A stretch of 64,000 bases of DNA, taken from assembly GCA_029261655.1 (NCBI GenBank), contig JAJDAY010000026.1:202362-266361 (forward strand), written 5' to 3'. The notes beneath the pieces are model-generated. The model saw only the letters and a program-made list of their open reading frames with translations, was not told the origin of the DNA and ran no database searches. This document shows positions 54,452 through 62,853 of this stretch, piece by piece. Made by a program: the position numbers and the translations under genes. Numbering within the stretch: the first letter of the stretch is position 1; each line of letters begins with the position of its first letter. This stretch comes from Nitrospinaceae bacterium (lineage in GTDB: Bacteria; Nitrospinota; Nitrospinia; Nitrospinales; VA-1).

Positions 54452-56122
54452 TCAATTAATTGTACCTGTTGAAAATAATTCCTTGCGGCCCTCCACGGAC
54501 ACATAAAACCACCTCTTTTGTTGAGGGTCCTTTCCTTCGTTTAATGTGGGGCCATATTTCCTGACAAGTATATCGGAGTAACCCATGAGCAACAATGTTG
54601 TTGGGAAAATTTGATGTTGCGAATAAATTTTTTCAGGATGAACAGGAAATTTTTCTTTGGCTCTCGAATTAATCACCACCAAGGGCACGTCGGCTTGACT
54701 TCTGGGCGTATTTTCCGGGGTGCAATGTGTCCTTTTAGTACCTTCTTCGATTATGCTTTGCCCATGGTCTGATGTGTAAAATGTTACAGAATCCGTTATA
54801 TTAATTTTTCCAATGTAGTCAATTAAAAAATCATTTGCTGTAAATTTTATTAAGTTCAAATAGGTGTTAATTGTTTTTTCCCGGTTTTTTAAATTCATCG
54901 CATCATGAGTTGCGCTACGGACAGGTTGGAAAACTGTTTTTTCTTTTGGGTATCCCAACAGATAAGGCCAATGAGCTCCCATTTTAACGAACATCACAAA
55001 ATTATTTTTACCACCGCTATTTTCCAGATCATTTTTAATTTGCGACATAATCACACCATCTCTTTTATGCGGGGGTATGCTTCTATCCAGGGTTGCATAC
55101 TCGTCAACATGCTTCATATCACTTTGGGTAAAATAACCTTGTACATTCCCTTTGACAACTTGAGCATCATAAAGCCAGGTTTTATACCCCGCCCGTTTTG
55201 CATACTGGAATATAGTTGGCATTTTTCTGGAATCATTTTCAAAGTCCTCAACAGAATTTGGATTCAGCCCAATTCTTAAGTACAAATTACTTTCCGAAGA
55301 ACAATTTGCCACAGAATTCACCACTCCATAATTCGAAATAGACCCTTTTAAAACCTCATTTTCCAAATCTGGTGTCGAGTTCTTTTTATATCCATTTATT
55401 GACAAATAACTACCCGTCACCGATTCATCAACAATCCAGACTAAATTTTTCACCTCAGGTTCTTTTTGGGGTTTAATATTTTCATCCAGAATCCTTGGCG
55501 GATTTTCTTCGTACGTCAAATGATAGTAAATAATTATGGCAGGTATTTTTAATGGAGCCGGATATGACCCGGTATTAATTGAATAGACCCAGTCGGAGGA
55601 ACACAAAATCAGGACGATTGGAATGGGAATAACCGACGACCATCTGATGGGCAGTCTCTTTGGAAAGCTCTTTCTTAATTTGACTAAAATAATTCCAACT
55701 GCAATGGCGAGAAGGATTGCCTTAAGAATATCCCAAAGGAAAACAATAATATTCTTAAAGTTAGCGGCCTCTATCAGAGCCAATTGATATTCAAATTCTG
55801 TAAACCCTCTTGGGTTGCTTAGAAACTGAATAAATAGATCGATTGAGTAAAATACCACTAATGAAAAAAGGAAAAAACGCCATAAAATTTCCGATTTCGA
55901 CATTAACATTATTAAAATTAAAGCGGTACAACTCAAGTATGAAAAAAAATAAATAGCCGCCTTTGCAAAACCTCTTAAGTCATACGGGAGACCTAAAAAA
56001 TTAATTTCAGTAATCACATATAACGGATTAAAAATTGACTGAAGAAAAATTCCCAATAACAAAAGAATTATAAAAATTCTTATGTGTGGATAAAATTCTG
56101 AAATTTTTCTAGGTGTTTTCAT
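54452..56122 (-). CDS. Sulfatase-fold phosphoethanolamine-transferase-like membrane enzyme
   Basis: A 556-residue protein with five hydrophobic helices in the first 190 residues and a periplasmic alkaline-phosphatase-like domain. The nucleophile region is LVWIVDESVTGSYLS (Thr in place of the formylglycine Cys), with metal ligands in FYTSDHGQS and a Ser/His-rich loop KRTHCTPENTPRSQADVP. This matches EptA/OpgE-type enzymes that transfer phosphoethanolamine from phospholipid to lipid A or glycans. Its location inside the polysaccharide locus suggests decoration of that glycan. Codon use is more AT-rich than in neighbours. Confidence 0.8.
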   Translation of the reverse strand: MKTPRKISEFYPHIRIFIILLLLGIFLQSIFNPLYVITEINFLGLPYDLRGFAKAAIYFFSYLSCTALILIMLMSKSEILWRFFLFSLVVFYSIDLFIQFLSNPRGFTEFEYQLALIEAANFKNIIVFLWDILKAILLAIAVGIILVKLRKSFPKRLPIRWSSVIPIPIVLILCSSDWVYSINTGSYPAPLKIPAIIIYYHLTYEENPPRILDENIKPQKEPEVKNLVWIVDESVTGSYLSINGYKKNSTPDLENEVLKGSISNYGVVNSVANCSSESNLYLRIGLNPNSVEDFENDSRKMPTIFQYAKRAGYKTWLYDAQVVKGNVQGYFTQSDMKHVDEYATLDRSIPPHKRDGVIMSQIKNDLENSGGKNNFVMFVKMGAHWPYLLGYPKEKTVFQPVRSATHDAMNLKNREKTINTYLNLIKFTANDFLIDYIGKINITDSVTFYTSDHGQSIIEEGTKRTHCTPENTPRSQADVPLVVINSRAKEKFPVHPEKIYSQHQIFPTTLLLMGYSDILVRKYGPTLNEGKDPQQKRWFYVSVEGRKELFSTGTIN

Positions 56123-56363
56123 CTGTTGCGATCGCCTGAGAATATAAAAAAACTAAAGTGTGCCGTAATGGCCATTTCCTGACAGAGGTCCCGTTGAGGT
56201 TTTTTTTCGGATTTTAGTGATTCCAGTCCCCGAAACTAGGAAACCTGGCGTTCAGAATCGCCGCATTGAGTTCTTCCTGGCGAAAATAACCAAAAAAATT
56301 TTAATCGAGAGAGTAACGTTGCTACTCAATAAAGTATTTTTACTTTGACCTTATGACTCTCTA

Positions 56364-57194
56364 CTAGCAGGGTTTCTGGGAGGACTCAAAGTCGCGCATT
56401 CCACGCCGCAGGTCTTCCACAGTGCCAATATCCCGCCATTTCCCCTCAGGGAAAGTTTCTGTGGCTATCGAATGACCCTGATCCAACCAGGCCTGAAACA
56501 CATTGCCAACATAAAACTCCCGTTCGGCCAGCTTTTCCATCGAACCGGTTTCCCTGGCCTGCCCGATGACACCCGCAAGGTAGTCGTGCAAAAAATTGGA
56601 GAATCGAGGGGTCCAAACGGCGTTCAACCAGCAATGACGAAGTGTCGATGTTTTTGGTTTGATGATTATATTTGTCACATCTCCTTGGGAATTGGTCTCG
56701 ATCATATCTGTTTTTTGAGGATTGTCCGCCGGGAACAGTCCCAGCACCACATCATCTCCCGAACTTTCCTGACGTTTCAGCAATTTTGTATAGGCATTTT
56801 CCGGTTTGAACAGGATATCGGGGTACCCCAGCGCGACCCGGTCATTCTGGATAAACGGCCAGGCCTGGTCCAGACTGTAGGGACTGCCGTAAGGATGGTT
56901 CATCATCAGGTAAGCCAGATGAATATTGAACTTCTCACCATCACCCAGAAAACCGGGGATATCCCATTTTCCCGGACGGATGATCATAAACGCCCGCTCA
57001 ATACCCGCCGCTTGAAATTGTTCCAGCAAAAACTGACAGGCGACTTTGGGACGCGACACTCCATTGGCATCGGGCGCTTCCAGCCCAAGAGGAAATACCT
57101 CCTTGCTGCAAGGCAACGAACCGAGCCGCGATGCCTGCCCAGCGGCGGGAATCAAACCGACCACACCACTGGGTTTTATCGGGGGTTTATCCAA
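56364..57194 (-). CDS. Sugar-phosphate nucleotidyltransferase
   Basis: A 276-residue pyrophosphorylase-like protein: GLIPAAGQASRLGSLPCSKEVFPLG is the nucleotide-binding loop with the Lys of the SKE motif, and LGLFPADNPQKTDMIE and EREFYVGNVFQAWLDQG follow the family. It is closest in pattern to glucose-1-phosphate thymidylyl/uridylyltransferases but lacks a firm subtype mark. TTG start with GAGG five bases upstream; no ATG is available. It lies 147 bp after the dehydrogenase. Confidence 0.78.
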   Translation of the reverse strand: MDKPPIKPSGVVGLIPAAGQASRLGSLPCSKEVFPLGLEAPDANGVSRPKVACQFLLEQFQAAGIERAFMIIRPGKWDIPGFLGDGEKFNIHLAYLMMNHPYGSPYSLDQAWPFIQNDRVALGYPDILFKPENAYTKLLKRQESSGDDVVLGLFPADNPQKTDMIETNSQGDVTNIIIKPKTSTLRHCWLNAVWTPRFSNFLHDYLAGVIGQARETGSMEKLAEREFYVGNVFQAWLDQGHSIATETFPEGKWRDIGTVEDLRRGMRDFESSQKPC

Positions 57195-57341
57195 ACCAAC
57201 CTCATTTCATGAAAAAAATTTCATAAATTCCGGCAACCTTGCCCCCACAGTAACCGCTCGATTTTTTTCGAGCATCCCTAAAGAGTTCAGGAACAAAGTC
57301 CGGCCTGATTATATTGGATTTTTCAGCGGCGGAGGGATGGA

Positions 57342-58649
57342 TCAGGCTTTGATGATTTTGTCCGATTCAATTTTTCCGCAGGCATTCCTGGTATCAAGAA
57401 CAATTTTGGACCGTTCAACGATGTCTTTATAATCATAATTGGAATGGTCGGTCAGGATAATGGTCATGTCGTACTGAGGTAATGTGTCTAGGGACACGCT
57501 CTTTTTCCCAACATATTGATTGTATTCTCGTTTTGGTCCCAGAACAACAGGAACATAAGGATCGTTGTAATCGACTTCGGCTCCATACTCATCCAGAAGC
57601 TCCATGATTTTGAAGCTGGGGGATTCCCGGTCGTCATCGACGTTCTTTTTATAGGCCATTCCAAGAATAAGAAGTTTGCTCCCCTTCAAACTTCTTCCGG
57701 CACTGTTCAATGCCCACAAAATCTTTTGCAAAACGTATTCCGGCATGGACACATTGATCTCACCGGCAAGCTCGATAAACTTGGTCGGCACGCCAAATTC
57801 CCGGGCCTTCCAGGTCAGATAAAACGGATCGATGGGAATGCAGTGACCGCCCAGGCCGGGGCCGGGATAAAACGGCATGAAACCAAACGGTTTGGTACTC
57901 GCGGCTTCGATCACTTCCCAGACATCAATGCCCATTTTGTCAAATATAATTTTCAATTCATTGACCAGAGCGATGTTGACTGACCGAAAAATATTTTCCA
58001 TCAATTTGGAAGCTTCCGCCGCCTTGGTCCCGGAGACCGGAACCGTCTTTTCAATAACGGATAAATAAAGAAGGTTCGTGGCTTCCAACCCTTTTGGGTC
58101 GTCCGCTCCAAGCACCTTTGGGATGGTTGCGGTCGAAAACTGCTTGTTGTTAGGGTCTTCCCGTTCGGGAGAATAGGCGACATAAAAATCCTGATTGGCT
58201 TTGAGACCGCTTCCGGCTTCCAGTTCCGGCGCCAGAACGTCCTGGGTCGTGCCGGGATACGTGGTGGATTCCAAAACGACCAACTGATCTTTTCTTAAAT
58301 AGGGTGCCATCATCTGAGCCGTTTTTACGATATAGCTCATATCCGGTTCCCGGTTGTCGTTGAGCGGTGTGGGAACGCAAATAAGCACACAGTCGCATCT
58401 CGATATCGCCGAAAAATCGACGGTAGCTTCAAACTTTCCGGTCTTCACCATTTTTGCGATGCCTTCACTGGGAATGTGGCGTATGTAGCTTTCCCCTTTG
58501 GAGAGCTTCTCCACCTTCCGGGGATCAACATCGAGGCCAATCACCGGGAACCCGGCTTTACCAAATTCTTGAACCAGAGGCAACCCGACATAACCCAGGC
58601 CAATGACCCCGACACACGCTGTTCTTTCTTTAATTTTATTAATTAGCAA
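57342..58649 (-). CDS. Nucleotide-sugar 6-dehydrogenase (WbpA/UDP-GlcNAc or UDP-ManNAc type)
   Basis: A 435-residue UDP-sugar dehydrogenase: VGVIGLGYVGLPLVQEFGKAGFPVIGLDVD, the catalytic Cys in GPGLGGHCIPIDPFYL, and the C-terminal domain LLILGMAYKKNVDDDRESPS. The spacing and LVVLESTTYPGTT favour the UDP-N-acetylhexosamine branch (WbpA/WecC/TviB) over plain UDP-glucose. It oxidises C6 twice to a uronic acid with NAD+. Start is TTG with AGG nine bases upstream; no nearby ATG exists. Confidence 0.87.
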   Translation of the reverse strand: MLINKIKERTACVGVIGLGYVGLPLVQEFGKAGFPVIGLDVDPRKVEKLSKGESYIRHIPSEGIAKMVKTGKFEATVDFSAISRCDCVLICVPTPLNDNREPDMSYIVKTAQMMAPYLRKDQLVVLESTTYPGTTQDVLAPELEAGSGLKANQDFYVAYSPEREDPNNKQFSTATIPKVLGADDPKGLEATNLLYLSVIEKTVPVSGTKAAEASKLMENIFRSVNIALVNELKIIFDKMGIDVWEVIEAASTKPFGFMPFYPGPGLGGHCIPIDPFYLTWKAREFGVPTKFIELAGEINVSMPEYVLQKILWALNSAGRSLKGSKLLILGMAYKKNVDDDRESPSFKIMELLDEYGAEVDYNDPYVPVVLGPKREYNQYVGKKSVSLDTLPQYDMTIILTDHSNYDYKDIVERSKIVLDTRNACGKIESDKIIKA

Positions 58650-58758
58650 TTTAAAAACCTGACTTAATGAGTGATTATGGGTTTCTTAACGTTTAACAAG
58701 TTTGGAGATTTCATCTTTTGTTGGGCGCGCGATGCCAAAACAACAGGCAATGAAATTT

Positions 58759-59916
58759 TTATCTACGATATTTATTGATGAGATCGCTTACCGTTTCAAT
58801 CACGCGATTCACATCCTGCTCAGACATTTTAGGATACAAAGGTAAAGTTAATATTCTTTCCGAATAACTCGACGCTACAGGGCAATCCTCAGGTTTAGTT
58901 TTAAACTGCTTACTATAATAGGGCTGCAAATGTAACGCGATATAATGAACTCCCACTCCAATGCCCCGTGATTGGATTTCTTGAAGAAACTGGTCCCGGT
59001 CAATGGTCAGGCGGTCCAGCTGCAGGGCGACTATATAGAGATGATAGGCAGACTGAACTTCATCCTTTCTTATCAGAGTTTCCAGTTCCGGAATATTTTT
59101 AAACGCTTCATCATAGATTTCAACATAGCGCTTTCTCGTTTCTAAAAACTGGTTCACCTTTTTCAGTTGATGAATTCCCAATGCGGCGCTGATATCCGGC
59201 ATATTATATTTATAGCCAGGGGTGTGCAATTGCCAGTGGGCGAACCCGCTTTTCCCAAACCGTTTCCAGGCGTCTTTGTTCAAACCATGAAGACGCAGGA
59301 CGCGAATTTTATCTGCCAACTCATCGTCATTGACCGTTAACATACCGCCCTCCCCTGTGGTCATGTTTTTGTTGGCGTAAAAACTGAATGAGGTCATGTG
59401 CCCCAGATTCCCTATTTTCCTCCCTTTGTAAGAAGATTCCAGGGCATGCGCCGCATCTTCAATAATGACAAGGTTGTGTTTGTCCGCAATGGCCTGAATC
59501 GTATCCATCTCGCAAGGATGACCCGCAAAATGCACCGGGAAAATGGCCCTTGTTTTTGAAGAAATTTTCTCTTCAATTTTAGCGGGATCAATATTCATTG
59601 TCCCAGGCTCTATGTCGACAAAAACCGGTCGTAATCGTTCATGCACCACCACGTTCGCGGTGGCGGGAAATGTCATCGGAGTGGATATCACCTCACTGTC
59701 CGGCTCCAACTCCAGCGCAATCAGCGACAAATGAAGACCGGCGGTGCATGAGTTCAGTCCAAGTGCATGCCTGCACCCGATGTAATTTTTAAAGTCCTCC
59801 TCAAACTGATGGGTTCTCGGACCCGTCGTCAGCCACCCGGACTTGAGAGTATCAATGACTTCCTGAATCTCATCATCATCCAGCCAGGCCCGGTGAAAGG
59901 GCATGTCTATATCCAT
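58759..59916 (-). CDS. DegT/DnrJ/EryC1/StrS sugar aminotransferase
   Basis: A PLP-dependent aminotransferase of about 385 residues: SGWLTTGPRTHQFEEDFKNYIG at the N-terminus, the Asp in VIIEDAAHALES, and the PLP Lys in SFYANKNMTTGEGGM. It aminates a keto sugar bound to a nucleotide, using glutamate. With the dehydrogenase just downstream it could make an amino-uronic acid (WbpE-like) or another amino sugar. The ORF track starts at TTG 59922; ATG 59916 with AAGGAT six bases before it is preferred. Confidence 0.9.
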   Translation of the reverse strand: MDIDMPFHRAWLDDDEIQEVIDTLKSGWLTTGPRTHQFEEDFKNYIGCRHALGLNSCTAGLHLSLIALELEPDSEVISTPMTFPATANVVVHERLRPVFVDIEPGTMNIDPAKIEEKISSKTRAIFPVHFAGHPCEMDTIQAIADKHNLVIIEDAAHALESSYKGRKIGNLGHMTSFSFYANKNMTTGEGGMLTVNDDELADKIRVLRLHGLNKDAWKRFGKSGFAHWQLHTPGYKYNMPDISAALGIHQLKKVNQFLETRKRYVEIYDEAFKNIPELETLIRKDEVQSAYHLYIVALQLDRLTIDRDQFLQEIQSRGIGVGVHYIALHLQPYYSKQFKTKPEDCPVASSYSERILTLPLYPKMSEQDVNRVIETVSDLINKYRR

Positions 59917-60142
59917 CAACAATCCTTATTTTCTTGGCCCACTAACTGCTGTCCTGATTGGCGCAATGGATTTTGAGAGTTCTTTGAGGAAACTTAGAAG
60001 GGCGTTTAGAAAATGTTACTAATTCCAAAGGAGCCTTACCTTACCGCCTGGATCAGACACTTGATCTGGGTAAAAAATGTGACCTTCATTATAAGGTTTC
60101 ATTCTTTTCCAGTCAATGCGCCTCCAACAGGTATGAGTTTTG

Positions 60143-61516
60143 TTACCTCCCGGCTCCCATAAACATCTTCGTCAGAGTCTTCAAAACAATGCTGGCATCC
60201 AATTTAATGGAAAAGTGCCGGATATAATACAAATCATATTCAAACTTTTTTATGGCATCGTTCAGGTCTTCCCCGTATTTATAATTAACCTGGGCCCATC
60301 CTGTAATACCGGGTCTCACCAGATGTCGAAACCGGTAGCAGAAATATTGCTTCTCATAGACCTCAGTCAGTTTTGCCTGTTCCGGTCGCGGGCCGATCAT
60401 GCTCATATCTCCCTTTAGAACATTCCACAACTGGGGCAACTCATCCAGATGTAGATATCGGAGCCATTTCCCGACCTTGGTGATGCGCATATCAAATTTC
60501 TCGGTACACGCAGGACTATCAACCTGAATCGTTGTCATCGTTCTGAATTTATAACAATTAAAAGGAACATTGTTTTTTCCGGTCCGTATCTGCTTAAAGA
60601 TGATGGGACCCTTGTCCCCCAACCGAATCAAAGCAGGCACCAGAAGGAAGAAAGGAGACGTCAGAATCAAGCCAATGGACGCGAGCAACATGTCTGAAAA
60701 TCTTTTAATTTTTTCAAATATTGGATTACGAGGAACGTCAAAACCCTCCCCCAACATTAATTGCGGGTTGACCAGCGAGCTGGGAATCTTTTGCAGATAA
60801 TTTTCATAAAATTTTTCAACAGAAATGATGGGGACCCCGTTGAAATGACAATTGATTAGTTTTTCCACAAACTCTCTTTTCATACTGCGTCTGTCATCGG
60901 CTACAATCACGGCTTCCTGCGAGCCGTTCATAGTTGCAAAATGATTTTCCGCAACCGCTTCAATCACCGGGGAATCACTCCCACACAATTTTTGTCCAAC
61001 CCTGTTTTGAGACACATCCAAAACACGAAAGTTCTGACTTATTCCGGATTTCAAACAATCCATGTAAAAATCCTTGGCCAACCCTCCCGTTCCAAGGATG
61101 ACAAAATAGCGCTCCTTTTGGTGCTTATGAAACAAGCTATATATATAAGCGCGATAAAATAAAGAGACCGCAATAAAGGTCAAAAAACTTAAGGGAAGAA
61201 CCATTCGACCAAAATAGTTGCCCGGTTGAAAAGTAAATATATAAATGCTGAGAATCGTGAGCACCAATGCCGCCAGACCCGCGACTATGTGTTCCGTAAC
61301 GTAATTTAAGCTCCGCATATTATTTTTCAAGGAATACCCGTCAATGAGAAATAACATTAATGGGGAAATAGCGAGCGGAACCACCAAGGATTGCCAGACA
61401 TCTTCTGGAAGAGGCCCGCCCTTGAATCGAATGAGAAGAAAAATAAAAAACAAGGCCCCAAGAGTTATGATGTCCAGCACCAAAAGAGATAATGGCATTA
61501 GTACTTTGTTTCGCAT
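60143..61516 (-). CDS. Initiating sugar transferase (WcaJ/WbaP-type)
   Basis: A 457-residue polyprenyl-phosphate sugar-1-phosphate transferase. Four hydrophobic helices at the N-terminus and a CoA-binding-like fold (residues about 135-240) precede the catalytic half: a membrane hairpin (MLLASIGLILTSPFFLLVPAL), KQIRTGKNNVPFNCYKFRTM, KGDMSMIGPRPE and LVRPGITGWAQVNY. It loads the first sugar on undecaprenyl phosphate. It heads the minus-strand unit; AGGAT precedes the ATG and element D lies 152 bp upstream. Confidence 0.92.
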   Translation of the reverse strand: MRNKVLMPLSLLVLDIITLGALFFIFLLIRFKGGPLPEDVWQSLVVPLAISPLMLFLIDGYSLKNNMRSLNYVTEHIVAGLAALVLTILSIYIFTFQPGNYFGRMVLPLSFLTFIAVSLFYRAYIYSLFHKHQKERYFVILGTGGLAKDFYMDCLKSGISQNFRVLDVSQNRVGQKLCGSDSPVIEAVAENHFATMNGSQEAVIVADDRRSMKREFVEKLINCHFNGVPIISVEKFYENYLQKIPSSLVNPQLMLGEGFDVPRNPIFEKIKRFSDMLLASIGLILTSPFFLLVPALIRLGDKGPIIFKQIRTGKNNVPFNCYKFRTMTTIQVDSPACTEKFDMRITKVGKWLRYLHLDELPQLWNVLKGDMSMIGPRPEQAKLTEVYEKQYFCYRFRHLVRPGITGWAQVNYKYGEDLNDAIKKFEYDLYYIRHFSIKLDASIVLKTLTKMFMGAGR

Positions 61517-61667
61517 TTAAATCCTCTTACATTGGAAAAATTTTCCAAATCGATTTTTCGAAATTAAATTTCTCTTTAAAAAAAAGAGAACCATCAGCCG
61601 GAAAGCCAGAAAAACTGCTCCCCTCCTCTTGCGCCCTCAAACCAACCAATTGATTAATAGTAGTAAA

Positions 61668-61722
61668 GTGCCACTTCAACATTAAGAACTGGTCAAAGTC
61701 TCAACACAGATTGGTAACAAAA
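61668..61722 (-). promoter_or_regulatory. Shared polysaccharide-locus element, copy D
   Basis: Read on minus: TTGTTACCAA, then after 22 bases TTCTTAAT, the same 32-base offset as in copy B, then GTGGCAC where others have GTCAT. The second half-site is weak (GTGTT). A 17-bp spaced TTAATG/TACTAT pair could be the promoter. It faces the sugar transferase gene. Confidence 0.5.
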
Positions 61723-62398
61723 TCGAATGACTTCCCCCACACACCGCCCCAACCGCCCAAAGCTACGAAGCGTCCCGTCAGACATTCAAAGATCATCATG
61801 CACACAATAGAATAACATTTACCATAGACATTAATGTAAATATCATTTCATCGCCCATAATGACACAATCGAGTCCAATTTTTCACCCTTCTTCAATCAA
61901 AACAGGGTATAACAATTATGTGTTACGTATAACCTTACTATATTTTTATAGTTATTTGCTTAAAAATTGTTTTAATTTTTAAAAATTAAATTTACCCATA
62001 CTTACATCTTTCAATGTAAATATATTGAACACATTAAGTTGCTAAAATACTTAAGCAAACACGCTCAAGAAAATCACTGTAAATTTATAGTAACCGTTAA
62101 ATGTTACGATCAGGCCAAGGTTGTGTCGCCATATCGAACTATTTACAGCATTTTTGGTGAAAAGCTGAATAACCGGGAGAGAGGGGTCTCTAGCATGGTA
62201 AATATGGGTAAGAAAATATAGTCAGAGGAGGAAGGTTTGTTCAAGGTGGCCTGTCCCGTTGCCACCGGGAATGTTTCCGCCAGGGGTTACATGAGCTAGC
62301 CACCCAAATTCTGGGGGTTTTCTCCATTTCCACGCGCTTAACCTGAGACTGAGCTATTAACAATATTGTCGTCCGGATAACTCAATCCCGAACTTTTT

Positions 62399-62460
62399 GG
62401 TAAATAATCCTTAATTTACCGACTGTTTGTGTTGACACCATAGAAATATAGAGATATATT
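62399..62460 (+). promoter_or_regulatory. Sigma-70-like promoter with adjacent dyad for the beta-barrel gene
   Basis: TTGACA (62432-62437), 17 bp, TATATT (62455-62460) is the best sigma-70 promoter in the window. Immediately upstream is the inverted repeat GGTAAAT-AATCCTTA-ATTTACC (62399-62420). It faces the beta-barrel gene and would give a leader of about 390 nt. Confidence 0.6.
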
Positions 62461-62576
62461 TGTATCTCGGGGTTTTTCATCGGAAAACCCATTTTTTCAT
62501 GCCTGTATTTTTTTAGTTGCCAGCGGATTCATAGCATTGCATTTAAAGGGATTATCTGGCTTTCGTGGGGTTCAAA

Positions 62577-62680
62577 GGTTATACTGTTTGGTGAGACCGG
62601 CAAAGGGTCATACTGTTTAGCTGTAGAGCGCATATTCGGTGGGCCGACTTTGGTAGAGCGAATAGCTCTCCTCCTTCGCT
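62577..62680 (+). other. Leader segment with paired 13-mers and competing hairpins
   Basis: GGTTATACTGTTT (62577) and GGTCATACTGTTT (62606) are near-identical repeats 29 bp apart. Downstream, AGAGC-GAATA-GCTCT (62655-62669) competes with AGCGAA (62657-62662) pairing to TTCGCT (62675-62680). This could be a regulatory leader; it matches no riboswitch I know. Confidence 0.3.
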
Positions 62681-62853
62681 GACTGATTCGTGGGAACAAT
62701 TACTTAATACATACACACCCCGTAAGGTTCAATGACCTATGATACAAAGGCTCGTCTAAATGGGGATTGAAGGATAAAATCTTCAAGAGTTTTACGAATG
62801 GGTTATCGATCTGACATATCAGGTACTATTCAATCCAACGAGGTAAAGTAAAA

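Larger units (their letters stand above)
61517..62853. other. Long AT-rich intergenic region
   Basis: About 1.3 kb between divergent genes without a credible ORF. It holds element D facing the sugar transferase, a strong promoter and long leader for the beta-barrel gene, and short hairpins such as GGTGGC/GCCACC at 62245-62266. The 60-codon ORF at 62039-62221 lacks support. Confidence 0.5.

Noticed and set aside
62039-62221. 60-codon plus-strand ORF in the long intergenic gap
   Set aside because: No ribosome-binding site, no recognisable family, and it sits in AT-rich sequence where short ORFs arise by chance.
62245-62340. Hairpins resembling a riboswitch or 6S RNA
   Set aside because: GGTGGC/GCCACC pairs well, but the conserved cores of cyclic-di-GMP, cobalamin and 6S RNAs are missing.
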